Positions 17,739 through 26,501 of a stretch of DNA of 64,000 bases are shown here, in pieces. The DNA is from Terriglobia bacterium. Lineage in GTDB: Bacteria; Acidobacteriota; Terriglobia; Acidiferrales; UBA7541. The DNA is taken from positions 62,001 to 126,000 of the forward strand of contig JAIQFB010000006.1 in the NCBI GenBank assembly GCA_020073485.1, given 5' to 3'. The notes beneath the pieces were generated by a model, which made no database searches, was not told the origin of the DNA, and saw only the letters and a list, made by a program, of their open reading frames with translations. Position 1 is the first letter of the stretch. Each line of letters opens with the position of its first letter. The translations under genes and the position numbers were made by a program.

Positions 17739-18935
17739 CTAGCTTCCGGTAAGCGCGGATTCGACTTTCCGATTGGCCGGTGCCAGCGAATTCAGCGCCG
17801 CCAGCACTCCGCCTTCTTTAAATGGCACGCCCGCCAGCCGCAGGCCCATTTCCACCCCGCACAGCGTTCCTGCCAGCATCAGATCGTTGAAACTTCCGAG
17901 GTGCCCGATGCGGAATACTTTTCCCGCAAGCTTGGAAAGGCCCGCGCCCAGGGACATGTCAAAATTTTCCAGGATCACGGCGCGCAGTTTATCGGCGTCA
18001 CTGCCTTCGGGCACAAATACCGCCGTCAGGGAACTCGAATATTCGCGCGGATCCTCGCAAACAATTTCCAGGCCCCAGGCTCGCACGGCCGCGCGCGTCG
18101 CTTCCGCGTGACGGTCATGGCGCCGGAAGACATTCGGCAGCCCCTCTTCCTGCAACATGCGCAGGGCTTCGCGCAATCCGTACATCAGATTGGTGGGCGG
18201 GGTGTACGGGAAGAATCCGCTACGGTTCGGCTTCATCATTTCCTGCCAGTCCCAATAGGCTCTCGGCAGGCGCGCCTTTGCATTTGCCGCCAGCGCATTT
18301 TCGGAAATCGCATTGAAACTCATCCCGGGGGGCAGCATCAGCCCCTTCTGCGATCCCGCCACGGTGACGTCAACTCCCCACTCGTCGTGCCGGTAGTAGA
18401 TGGAGCCCAGCGAAGAAATCGTATCCACCATCAGCAATGCGGGATGGCGCGCGGAATCGATCGCGCGGCGAAGCTCGGGAATGCGGCTGGTGACTCCCGT
18501 GGAAGTCTCGTTGTGGACGGCCATGACCGCCTTGATGGCGTGGCCGCGATCCGCGGTGAGCCTTGCTTCGAGTTCGGTGGCGGAGGCGCCCCTGCGCCAG
18601 TTGCCCGGCACGTAATTGACCTTGATTCCGAATTTCTCGGCGACCTGGCGCCAGAGCGTCGAAAAATGGCCGGTCTCGAACAGCAGCACTTCATCGCCGG
18701 GGGACAGCGTGTTGACGATCGCCGCTTCCCACGCACCGGTGCCCGACGCGGGATACATCACCACGGGCTGCGCGGTCTGGAAGACCGCGCGCAGCCCGTG
18801 GAGAACTTCCTTGCCCAGTTCCGCAAACTCCGCGCTGCGGTGATCCATCACCGGCTCGTCCATGGCCCGGAGCACGCGATCCGGAACATTGGTGGGACCC
18901 GGAATTTGCAGGAAATGACGCCCAGTATGCAGCAT
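17739..18935 (-). CDS. sgaA: Serine-glyoxylate aminotransferase-like class V aminotransferase
   Basis: A 398-aa PLP enzyme. It closely follows the SgaA pattern: IPGPTNVPDRVLRAM, YPASGTGAWEAAIVNTLSPG, AVHNETSTGVTS, the PLP lysine in AGSQKGLMLPPG, and the C-terminal AGKVFRIGHLG. SgaA moves the amino group of serine to glyoxylate, giving hydroxypyruvate and glycine; the related alanine- or ureidoglycine-glyoxylate aminotransferases cannot be excluded. It fits the other glyoxylate-linked enzymes in the window (malate synthase, 2-hydroxyacid dehydrogenases). Cytoplasmic. It follows the NTF2-like gene by 38 nt on the same strand and may share its transcript. Confidence 0.85.
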   Translation of the reverse strand: MLHTGRHFLQIPGPTNVPDRVLRAMDEPVMDHRSAEFAELGKEVLHGLRAVFQTAQPVVMYPASGTGAWEAAIVNTLSPGDEVLLFETGHFSTLWRQVAEKFGIKVNYVPGNWRRGASATELEARLTADRGHAIKAVMAVHNETSTGVTSRIPELRRAIDSARHPALLMVDTISSLGSIYYRHDEWGVDVTVAGSQKGLMLPPGMSFNAISENALAANAKARLPRAYWDWQEMMKPNRSGFFPYTPPTNLMYGLREALRMLQEEGLPNVFRRHDRHAEATRAAVRAWGLEIVCEDPREYSSSLTAVFVPEGSDADKLRAVILENFDMSLGAGLSKLAGKVFRIGHLGSFNDLMLAGTLCGVEMGLRLAGVPFKEGGVLAALNSLAPANRKVESALTGS

Positions 18936-18973
18936 GTCGAAAATCCCCGATTCAGAGTTTTATTGGAACAGTC

Positions 18974-19438
18974 TTATTGGACCATTGGTGTTTCAGTATG
19001 TCCGACGCAGAGCCATTTTCCGTCTACTTTGGAATAGACGTTCACAAATTTTCGGGGAGTGTTTGAGACCACGCCATTGTTCACCACCACCGAACGGCTG
19101 ACCCCCGTCACGATGCCGGTAGTTCCATAGATGTGGAACGAAACGTCGTCGTGCTTGAACGACTGAAAGGCGAGCTTGCGTCCCTTAATCTCCGTGAGAT
19201 GCGCCGTTTTGGAAAGGGTCTCGCCGCGCGCGTTCGTGTACACCACATCGTCCGCGTAAAGCTTCTCCAGGGCGGCTACGTCGCCCTTCGGCAGAGCTTC
19301 GTTGCGCGCGTCCTCCGCTTTCATGAGTTCGGCTTTGAGGTCGTCGGCCGCGGCCGCGTTTTTCACGGTCCATCGCGCCACGCCAAGGAAGGCGACCGCC
19401 ACGAGCGCCACCATCAGGAATCGTCGCATCATCTTCAT
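18974..19438 (-). CDS. Exported NTF2-like (DUF4440/SnoaL) protein
   Basis: A 154-aa protein: signal peptide about residues 1-30 (MKMMRRFLMVALVAVAFLG), then one NTF2-like domain with the typical AEDARNEALPKGDVAALEKLYADDVVYTNARG opening and HTETPMVQ end. Proteins of this kind are small periplasmic enzymes or binding modules; no catalytic residues can be assigned. A GGAGG site 3-8 nt before the ATG supports the start. It precedes the aminotransferase gene on the same strand. Confidence 0.8.
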   Translation of the reverse strand: MKMMRRFLMVALVAVAFLGVARWTVKNAAAADDLKAELMKAEDARNEALPKGDVAALEKLYADDVVYTNARGETLSKTAHLTEIKGRKLAFQSFKHDDVSFHIYGTTGIVTGVSRSVVVNNGVVSNTPRKFVNVYSKVDGKWLCVGHTETPMVQ

Positions 19439-19605
19439 ATCCTCCGTTTTTATTTCTCGTTTTCCAAGCTGGCGAAAGCAGGCGGCCTTCGCTTCTTCTC
19501 AATATCTTAAAAGAGTTTTCCCGAATCCCCAAGAGGTCAAATTGGTCGAGCGAGTGGTCCAACCGGCCGCTCGAATGCCGTCCATTTTTTTCCCGCAATG
19601 CGCGC

Positions 19606-19640
19606 AAAAAAAACGGAGGGACGGCATGGCCGCCCCTCCG
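19606..19640 (-). terminator. Intrinsic terminator after the amidohydrolase gene
   Basis: On the minus strand CGGAGGGG pairs with CCCTCCG around an inner GGCC-ATG-CCG hairpin, followed by a run of eight T (plus-strand A run 19606-19613). It starts 12 nt after the amidohydrolase stop. Confidence 0.9.
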
Positions 19641-19651
19641 CGCCATTTTTC

Positions 19652-20965
19652 CTAATGGGACATCATCATGCCGCCCATCGACATGTCATTGCGGATTACG
19701 TCGCCGCCCTTCATCACGAACTTCACCCGCTGCATTTCCGAAATGTCCTCGAGAGGATTTCCGGAAACCGCGATGATGTCGGCGAATTTTCCCTTTTCGA
19801 TGGTGCCCAGCTTGTCCTGCATGCGGATGATCTGGGCATTCACCGTGGTGGCCATGCGCAGCGTGTACACCGGGCTCGCTCCCCATTGCACGAACACGGG
19901 AAACATTTCGCCCTGCACGCCATGGGAGCAATTGCACTCCTTGTTGTAGACGCGCCCTGGCGGCGGCGCTGACCCGCTGCCCCAGCCGAGAATTACGCCG
20001 GCGGCAAGCATCTTCTTCCAGGTGACCTGCACCAGGCGGTAGCGGCTGTACGGCGCCCACTGCTTCAGATCGTCCGGCTCGTCCTGGCGGTGGTCGAGAA
20101 TGGTCGTGGTGATCGGCAGGTGCTTCGCCACGATCTCGCGGATGTCGTCGTCGTTCGCGGCGGTGGCGTGCTGGATGTTATCGAGGCCCAGGTCGATGGC
20201 TTCCTTCAGGCCTTCGCCTCCGTAGGTGTGCGAGGCGACCCACATTCCGCGCCGGTGCGCTTCGTCGATCACCGCGGCCAATTCATCGCGAGTGGGAAGC
20301 GGCTGGTTGTACATCTTGCCGTCCTTGTCAAAGTAGAACGGCCCGGTGGTGTGAATCTTGACGTGCTCGGCCCCGTACTTCGCAAGTTCACGCACCGCGC
20401 CGCGCATCTGGTCGGCTCCATTCACTTCGATGTCCTGTTCCATGGGCGAGTTCAGCAGCGGGAAAGCAGCGTTGCCCGGCATGGTGATGTTAATGATGGG
20501 GCCGGCAGTGATAATGCGCGGGCCCTTCACCAGCCCGGCCTGTATGGCCTTCTTCAGTTCCACGTCGGCGTATCCGCCGCCGTGCGATCCCATGGCCACC
20601 AGCGTGGTATAGCCGGCGTTCAGGCTGGACGTGGCGCTGAACAGCGCCACCATCATTTGGTGTTGCAGGCCTCCCTGGACGTCGGTCAGGTGCACGTGGC
20701 CGTCGATCAGCCCGGGCAGCACGGTGGCGCTGCCGAGGTCGATGACCTTGGCGCCGGCGGGAATCTTCACGCTATCCGCGGAGCCCACATCCGAAATCTT
20801 GTCGCCGCTGATGAGAATGACCTGATTGGTCAGGTTCGTGCCGGACTTGGGGTCGAACATCTTGCCCGCGCGGATGGCCGTGACCTGCGAGGTTTGCGCC
20901 GTCGCCGCCACCGTTACCGCCAGGATCAAGAAGAAGATGCGGAACGCCACTTTCATTTGCTTCAT
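19652..20965 (-). CDS. Exported amidohydrolase-family protein with altered catalytic site
   Basis: A 437-aa TIM-barrel protein after a signal peptide (MKQMKVAFRIFFLILAVT..AQ). Metal-site motifs DGHVHLTD and HTYGGEGLKEAID...NIQHA are present, and the barrel ends with IEKGKFADIIAVSGNPLED as in imidazolonepropionase/prolidase-type amidohydrolases. Oddity: where relatives have GTDA (the catalytic/metal Asp), this protein reads LGWGSGSA, so the Asp is absent; a nearby Cys/His-containing stretch (NKECNCSHG) follows. It may be inactive or use another geometry. ATG 20965 was chosen over the upstream frame because GGGAGG sits 5 nt before it. Substrate unknown. Confidence 0.82.
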   Translation of the reverse strand: MKQMKVAFRIFFLILAVTVAATAQTSQVTAIRAGKMFDPKSGTNLTNQVILISGDKISDVGSADSVKIPAGAKVIDLGSATVLPGLIDGHVHLTDVQGGLQHQMMVALFSATSSLNAGYTTLVAMGSHGGGYADVELKKAIQAGLVKGPRIITAGPIINITMPGNAAFPLLNSPMEQDIEVNGADQMRGAVRELAKYGAEHVKIHTTGPFYFDKDGKMYNQPLPTRDELAAVIDEAHRRGMWVASHTYGGEGLKEAIDLGLDNIQHATAANDDDIREIVAKHLPITTTILDHRQDEPDDLKQWAPYSRYRLVQVTWKKMLAAGVILGWGSGSAPPPGRVYNKECNCSHGVQGEMFPVFVQWGASPVYTLRMATTVNAQIIRMQDKLGTIEKGKFADIIAVSGNPLEDISEMQRVKFVMKGGDVIRNDMSMGGMMMSH

Positions 20966-21054
20966 AGTGCCTCCCTTGCGATTCAAAATTCGAGATCCGG
21001 GCGGATGCTCTTGATGGGCACGTGCCCGCTGTGATTCCTGGTCCGCACAGATGC

Positions 21055-21075
21055 CCGCCCTAAATACGGGCGGTT
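21055..21075. repeat. REP-like hairpin, second family
   Basis: GCCCGCCCTAAATACGGGC resembles the hairpins at 6641-6696 (GCCC, TAAA loop, GGGC). It lies beyond the stop of the propeller gene on the minus strand. Confidence 0.35.
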
Positions 21076-21146
21076 CACCGAGAGCGCTTTCCGTGAACGC
21101 TTTCTGCCACTTCTATCGCCACTGCGAGGAGCGGGTTTTGGAGCGG

Positions 21147-21177
21147 CCACTGCGTCCCGTTTTTCGGGACGCAGTGG
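21147..21177. repeat. Perfect 13-bp hairpin downstream of propeller gene
   Basis: CCACTGCGTCCCG (21147-21159), five-base loop TTTTT, and its exact complement (21165-21177). No U-tract follows on either strand, so it is more likely an RNA-stabilising hairpin or repeat than a standard terminator. Confidence 0.6.
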
Positions 21178-21225
21178 GCAGGTTTATCTTGCAGCCGGGT
21201 CGCCGCCCATTTTCAGGGCGCCGCG

Positions 21226-22296
21226 TTACTTGCCGTAAATCAGCAGGCGAAACGTTCCCGGTGTAGCCACAGGTTGCGGATTGGGCTGTTTTTCCGTGGG
21301 CGCGGGAGCCGGACCGAAATCCGACGTGGTGAGATACAGGTTGTGAGTCTTGGGATCGAGGCCCATGGTCTTGGCCCCGAATTCGGTCTTCACGGTTTCG
21401 ACCACGGTGAGCTTGTCGGGCGAGTCCTCATGGAAAATGTGGAGTGTGCCCGCGCGCGTCGCCGCCGCCAGGGTGTTCGTGGCGGCATCAAACGTATTGG
21501 CGTCCACGCGGTCGCCGATGGGGAAGGCATCGCCGATGATTTTTCCGGTGTCGGCATCCATCATTACCAGCGTGGTGGGTTTGCGTCCGCCGATGAAGAG
21601 CCGCCGCGTCTTGCGGTCCATGGTGATGGAGGTCGGCTGGCCGGAGCCTGGGGCCACAGAGTATCGGGCTTTGACCGTGAGGGTCTTGGTATCGATTGCA
21701 GCGATTTCACTGGTGCTCGCGAGGTTGTCATAGATCATTCCCGCACCGTCCGAGACGGCCTGCTCGGGCGCGCCGCCCAGGGGAATGCTCTTGACCACTT
21801 CGCCCTTGACGGGATCGATGACCGTGGAGGACTTGGAATCCCCGTTAAAGGCGAAAATAAGTTTCGACGCGGGATCGTACATAATCCAGTCGGCGTCTTC
21901 TTCGCCCTTGATGGTCTTGAGGACCTTAAGTGTTTTGATATCGAACATCACGATGTTGCCCGCGTCGCCGTCGGTGATAAACCCGTGGCCGGACGCAGGG
22001 GCCAGAGCCACTCCGTGCACGCGCTTCCAGTCTCCGGCGATCTCGCCGACTTTCTCACCCGTGTCGGCGTTGACCACGATGATCTCCGTGCCGTGCGACA
22101 GGTACACGCGGCGCGCCATCGAGTCGACGACCACGTAGTCGAAATATTCGCGTGTAGCTCCGACTCCCGGCGCCGCGCCAAAGGAAACTTTCTTGATCAG
22201 GTGGTATCCCTCGGCCGGCGCGCCTGCAAACGTGCAGGCGGCGGACAACACGATGGAGCAGACCAGCGCGAGTCGTGCGTACCTCGAATTCTTCAT
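21226..22296 (-). CDS. Exported YncE-like beta-propeller protein
   Basis: A 356-aa protein with an N-terminal signal peptide (MKNSRYARLALVCSIVLSAACTFAGA) and YVTN-type propeller repeats, e.g. GTEIIVVNADTGEKVGEIAGDW and IVMFDIKTLKVLKTIKG. Such periplasmic propellers often act as binding or redox-partner scaffolds; no catalytic residues are visible. The C terminus is Pro-rich (PAPTEKQPNPQP). ATG 22296 was chosen for its signal peptide and a GGAGGAAGG ribosome site; the frame is open upstream to 22548 without good initiation. The bases just before the ATG (GGCACT) are the same as at the amidohydrolase gene next door, which hints at a related leader. Confidence 0.85.
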   Translation of the reverse strand: MKNSRYARLALVCSIVLSAACTFAGAPAEGYHLIKKVSFGAAPGVGATREYFDYVVVDSMARRVYLSHGTEIIVVNADTGEKVGEIAGDWKRVHGVALAPASGHGFITDGDAGNIVMFDIKTLKVLKTIKGEEDADWIMYDPASKLIFAFNGDSKSSTVIDPVKGEVVKSIPLGGAPEQAVSDGAGMIYDNLASTSEIAAIDTKTLTVKARYSVAPGSGQPTSITMDRKTRRLFIGGRKPTTLVMMDADTGKIIGDAFPIGDRVDANTFDAATNTLAAATRAGTLHIFHEDSPDKLTVVETVKTEFGAKTMGLDPKTHNLYLTTSDFGPAPAPTEKQPNPQPVATPGTFRLLIYGK

Positions 22297-22684
22297 AGTG
22301 CCTTCCTCCTCACGGGTACGAGCTCCGCTTGGAGCCCGTTGAATTAATTGACTTGTGGCCGTGGCAAGCGGCGTCAAGAGGCGTTGGTGCAGGCTCCTCG
22401 TCCTTACGGCATCGCCACAGTTGCGGACAGTTTCAGCATCGTACCATAGCCCAACCCGCCTGAAGGTTCCCTGAAAGAAAGCGATGCAATATTTTGCCGG
22501 CAACCGCGGGAGGGGAGGAGTCGCAGGCAAGAGCAAAACGGGGAACATAGGGAATGGCCAGTTTTGAAACTTGTGATCCGGTTTGATCCAGCCGCGCGGA
22601 CCACCCCGAAACTACTGCTGAAAAAAGTTCACGGGGGCAAGCCCAGAATCGGGCCGGCCCCCGTGGTTGGAAAGCAGCCTTAGA
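22297..22684. other. Intergenic region between receptor 3 and propeller gene
   Basis: 388 nt without a supported gene. It holds the receptor-3 terminator (22621-22666, minus strand) and must hold the propeller promoter, which I could not locate with confidence. Confidence 0.5.
22621..22666 (-). terminator. Intrinsic terminator after receptor 3
   Basis: On the minus strand CACGGGGGC pairs with GCCCCCGTG (plus 22630-22638 and 22657-22665) around an inner GGGC/GCCC hairpin, and GAACTTTTTT follows. It starts about 20 nt after the receptor stop. Confidence 0.85.
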
Positions 22685-25600
22685 TTACCAATTCACCTTC
22701 AGAGCGAATTGGATTTCACGGGGTTCGGTGGCCAGTTGGCTAATCGTTCCAACTCCAGCGGACGATCCATCAATGTTGAACAGGCCGGAGTTGCAGTCGC
22801 CGCTGCAGGGCTGCGGCGGTCCAAAGTTGTCATGGTTGGTGATGTTGAACATCTCGGCGCGGAACTGGACCTTGAACTGTTCCGAGATCTTCGTGATCGG
22901 GAAATTCTTCACGATCGCGAAGTCAAGGTTGAACAGGTGCGGGCCGTAAAGGCTGTTCCGGAGAACGTTTCCAGGGACGAAATTGGAGCAGTAGACATTC
23001 CCAGCAGGCAGATAGGGGGCGGTGGTCTTAGCTCCCGGATAACCGCCGGTGCAATTGGAGGCCAATGCCGCGGGCACGGACGGCTCTGTATAGCAGCTGT
23101 CCTTGATCCAGAGCGGCGAGCCAGGTTTGCTGCCTGCGAAGCCATGGTTGATGGGATCGCATCCGGGGATCTTTACGAGCGGACCGAACTGGTCCGCGCC
23201 GGAGTTCCCAAGACCCAAGGGGTCGTCGTTATTGATCGGAGTCGTCGGTATGCCGCTGTTGAACGCCAGGATGGAGCCAATCTGCCAGCCGCCAACCGCC
23301 GTCTTCAGGGCGCCATTCCAGGACTTCGGCGTGGGAATCTCATACAAGCCGTTGATGGAAAGCGTATGCGTGATGTTGAAGCTGGACGGGCCGAAGAACA
23401 GCTTCGGCAGCATCCACCAGGGCGAGTTGATGTCGTTCGAGAACGTGTCTCCCGCGATCGTTTGGGAAGCGTCATCCAGCGATTTCGCGAAGGTGTATGC
23501 CACCTGGTACTGGAAGCCATGAGAGAACTTCTTGTCCAAGGTGAGGTTCAGGGCATCGTAGTGGGAATCGGTATTCCAGTAGATGTACCGGATAATCCCC
23601 AAGTTTGAGTTGGTCTTGGGGGCGTTAAAGAAATAGCCGCCACCAGTGGATGCCGGCACAGGCGTGGTCATGTTGCCGTCGTCGCCGCGCATCAGCAGGT
23701 GGACGCCGTGTGAACCGATGTAGCCGGCCGTCACCGTGATATCCGAAGTCAGTTGCCGCTGCACATTGAGGTTCCACTGCATGACGTAATTGCGTTTCGG
23801 GTTGGTCTCGATGGTCGAGGCAGCGAGTTTGCTTCCCCCTGCGGAGTTAAGTTGGCCGCCGCCAAAGCCAGGAGCGAAGGAACTACCATTCGCGGCAAAC
23901 GTTTTCGTGCTCTTGAAAATGAGGAACGGCGCAGCCTGATTCTGCTGCAGCAGGAAGTAGCCGGGGAGCGGGAGGACATCGTAGATACCAAATCCGCCGC
24001 GCACCGAAGTCTTTCCGTCCTTGAAGGGATCCCATGCAAATCCCAAACGCGGCTCAAAGTTCTTGAGCGTGGGATTCTTGTAGTACGGGCCAACGCTGGC
24101 GCAGGAGGCGCCGGGCTGGGCTGGGATCGGGGCGGTAAACTGGGTTCCGCAAACAGGATTCGCATCGCCGATGTTCGCCAGGTTGGTGATCCTGCCCTGC
24201 GCGTCGTTCAGCACGGTCGCCATTTCGTAGCGCAGTCCCACGTTGAGCGTCAGGTTGGATTTGATTTTCCAATCGTCCTGAACATAAGCGCCGAAAACGG
24301 TCTGGCGGAATTCCCGCGGATTGTCGACGAGATTCACCAGGCTGCCTTCAAAGGACTTGGGATTGCCAGATAGAAAGAAACTGAAGTCCGTGAACTGATA
24401 ACGCCCGCCGGGTTCCTGGAACGTGTGCTGGTTGTACTGCACGCGCTCCACGCCGCCACCGAACTTAATCGTGTGGCTGCCGTGGACCCAGAACGCGTCG
24501 TCATAAGCCTGATCGGAATTCCATGTGTGGAGGTAGTGGGACCCAGCGTTGACGCCGCCAAAAAAGTCGCCGACGCCGCTATGAACGCTGAGGCGGGGAG
24601 CGTTTTGACCAGGGATCGCACCCAATGCGGTGCTGTTGGCCGCCGCAAGAATCGCGGTAGGCGTGAACTGGTTTTTCACGTTATCTCGGTTATAGCCGAT
24701 GCGCGCAGCGTTCACAAAGCTGGAGCTGAACGTGTGGCTCCATTCCAAGGCAATGGTTTGCCGGGTTGTGTGAGACTGGGTGTTAACCGTGTTCAGGGCG
24801 TCCGGTTTCACGTAGTCCGTATCATCGTACAGGTATGTTCCAAACAGGTTGTCGTTGGTGCCCAGCCGGTGATCCAGGCGAACCGTGTAGTAGTTCTCCG
24901 GAACAACCTGCCGGCCGGCGAACACGAATCTGCCAACGTTGGCATTCCCGGCAAGCGTCTGCGCCGGCCAAAACTGCAGCAGAGACTGGGCGTAAGCGTT
25001 GATCGCCACTTGGCACGTCTGAGTTGTGCCAATCTGTATACAGTTCGGGTTCGCGGGCGTGGCCCCTGAGAAAGTGAACGTCCCACTTCGAAGGGCCGGG
25101 CTGGGTACGCCTACGTTGGAAACGATACCCTTGATCTGCCGCAAGCCTTCGTAATCGCCGAAGATAAAGGTCTTGTCCTTGATGATCGGTCCGCCTGCGG
25201 AGACGCCAAACTGGTTGCGCTTGAAGTCGGGAATCTTCCCGCCGGAAGCGCGAGTAAAGTAATCTCTCGAATCCAGCGCGCTGTTGCGCAGGAATTCGTA
25301 GGCGGTGCCGTGGAACTGGTTGGTGCCGGACTTGCTGATGGCGTTCACAACGCCGCCGGTGGCGCGGCCATACTCAGCCGGGAAGCCGCCGGTCAACACC
25401 GTGAACTCCTGAATCGCGTCCACGCCCAGCACGACGCCGATCACGTTACCCGGAGCCGCCATGGCATAATCGGTGACACCGATTCCGTCAATTCGATAGT
25501 TGTTAAACGTTGTCCGCTGTCCGGACACAGTGAGCTCCGATCCGAAACCGCGGTTGCCGCGGGCCGAAGTATCGGTGCTCATCTGCGTTTCGATCCGCTT

Positions 25601-26119
25601 GACGCCCGGCTGCAGAGTGGCGAGTTGCGTCCAGTCGCGGCCGTTCAAGGGCAATTCACGCACGACCTCGGATTCGACCTGTCCGCTGACCGCCGACGAG
25701 GTTAACTCAACTTGCGGCGCAGCCTCGGTTACCTGGACGGTTGTGCTGGTTTCGCCGACCTTCAGGCTGAAGTTGAGTTGTTGCTGCGCGCCCACATTGA
25801 GGTTGAGGTTCGACTGCAAGGCGGTCGAGAATCCCTTCGCCGTGACTCGGACCTCGTAATCTCCCGGCGTAATGTTCGGCATGGAATACAAGCCGCTGGA
25901 GTCAGATGTCGTGTCTCGAGAAACTCCCGTCGCTGTATTCTTAACGGAAATGGTCGCGCCGGCGATCACCGCGCCGGAAGCGTCGGTCACTGTTCCTGCT
26001 AATGTCGCGCCAGTGACCTGCGAATATGCGGGAACAGCAGTGAAGCAGCAAAGTCCAATTGCCAGAAACACACCCAACACAACCACCATTTTTTTGCCAA
26101 AAGCAGAACTCCACTCCAT
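22685..26119 (-). CDS. Oar-like TonB-dependent receptor with carboxypeptidase-regulatory domain
   Basis: A 1144-aa outer-membrane protein. The signal peptide ends PAYSQ near residue 34; residues about 36-120 form the CarboxypepD_reg domain (GATLAGTVTDASGAVIAG, SSGLYSMPNITPGDYEV). The plug motif AEYGRATGGVVNAISKSG and EFLRNSALDSRDYF is intact and the last residue is Trp (ALKVNW). It is clearly paralogous to the receptor at 14025. The ATG has a GAGGAGG ribosome site 7 nt upstream. Ligand unknown. Two small palindromes lie in the upstream region (26162-26177, 26260-26274). Confidence 0.92.
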   Translation of the reverse strand: MEWSSAFGKKMVVVLGVFLAIGLCCFTAVPAYSQVTGATLAGTVTDASGAVIAGATISVKNTATGVSRDTTSDSSGLYSMPNITPGDYEVRVTAKGFSTALQSNLNLNVGAQQQLNFSLKVGETSTTVQVTEAAPQVELTSSAVSGQVESEVVRELPLNGRDWTQLATLQPGVKRIETQMSTDTSARGNRGFGSELTVSGQRTTFNNYRIDGIGVTDYAMAAPGNVIGVVLGVDAIQEFTVLTGGFPAEYGRATGGVVNAISKSGTNQFHGTAYEFLRNSALDSRDYFTRASGGKIPDFKRNQFGVSAGGPIIKDKTFIFGDYEGLRQIKGIVSNVGVPSPALRSGTFTFSGATPANPNCIQIGTTQTCQVAINAYAQSLLQFWPAQTLAGNANVGRFVFAGRQVVPENYYTVRLDHRLGTNDNLFGTYLYDDTDYVKPDALNTVNTQSHTTRQTIALEWSHTFSSSFVNAARIGYNRDNVKNQFTPTAILAAANSTALGAIPGQNAPRLSVHSGVGDFFGGVNAGSHYLHTWNSDQAYDDAFWVHGSHTIKFGGGVERVQYNQHTFQEPGGRYQFTDFSFFLSGNPKSFEGSLVNLVDNPREFRQTVFGAYVQDDWKIKSNLTLNVGLRYEMATVLNDAQGRITNLANIGDANPVCGTQFTAPIPAQPGASCASVGPYYKNPTLKNFEPRLGFAWDPFKDGKTSVRGGFGIYDVLPLPGYFLLQQNQAAPFLIFKSTKTFAANGSSFAPGFGGGQLNSAGGSKLAASTIETNPKRNYVMQWNLNVQRQLTSDITVTAGYIGSHGVHLLMRGDDGNMTTPVPASTGGGYFFNAPKTNSNLGIIRYIYWNTDSHYDALNLTLDKKFSHGFQYQVAYTFAKSLDDASQTIAGDTFSNDINSPWWMLPKLFFGPSSFNITHTLSINGLYEIPTPKSWNGALKTAVGGWQIGSILAFNSGIPTTPINNDDPLGLGNSGADQFGPLVKIPGCDPINHGFAGSKPGSPLWIKDSCYTEPSVPAALASNCTGGYPGAKTTAPYLPAGNVYCSNFVPGNVLRNSLYGPHLFNLDFAIVKNFPITKISEQFKVQFRAEMFNITNHDNFGPPQPCSGDCNSGLFNIDGSSAGVGTISQLATEPREIQFALKVNW

Positions 26120-26501
26120 TTAAATCCTCCTCACACCCAGTCTCTTAAATATCCGCTCCAAGCACAGTTCTCTGTGCAATTTGCGGGGCCCTATCTGACT
26201 ATTTCTCCGGTAAACGTGGTGATGCCACTCTTGTGGACAACGGTTTATAACCTGGAACATTAAGATAAGCTTAAGACTGGCTGAATTTTTTCGACTTCTT
26301 GCCTGTGCGTTTGGCCCATCCCTACGAGTGGAGCCGAGCCGCGTATTCAAGGCGCTTCTTGGATGCGGCGTTCTGGCGTATACTCGCCGGCCGGAAATCA
26401 AAAATGAAAAAACTGTCCTGGAAGTGCCGCCATTCTCGGCGGATTTGTCGGCAGGTCATTGGAATTAACGGCGGGCAGGGCAACGGCCTGGCGAGCATGG
26501 C
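26120..26501. promoter_or_regulatory. Divergent region between receptor 3 and MFS transporter, with two palindromes
   Basis: 382 nt without a supported gene. GCACAG-TTCT-CTGTGC (26162-26177) and TTAAG-ATAAG-CTTAA (26260-26274) are perfect inverted repeats in the upstream region of the minus-strand receptor and are candidate operators. No confident -35/-10 was found. Confidence 0.4.
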
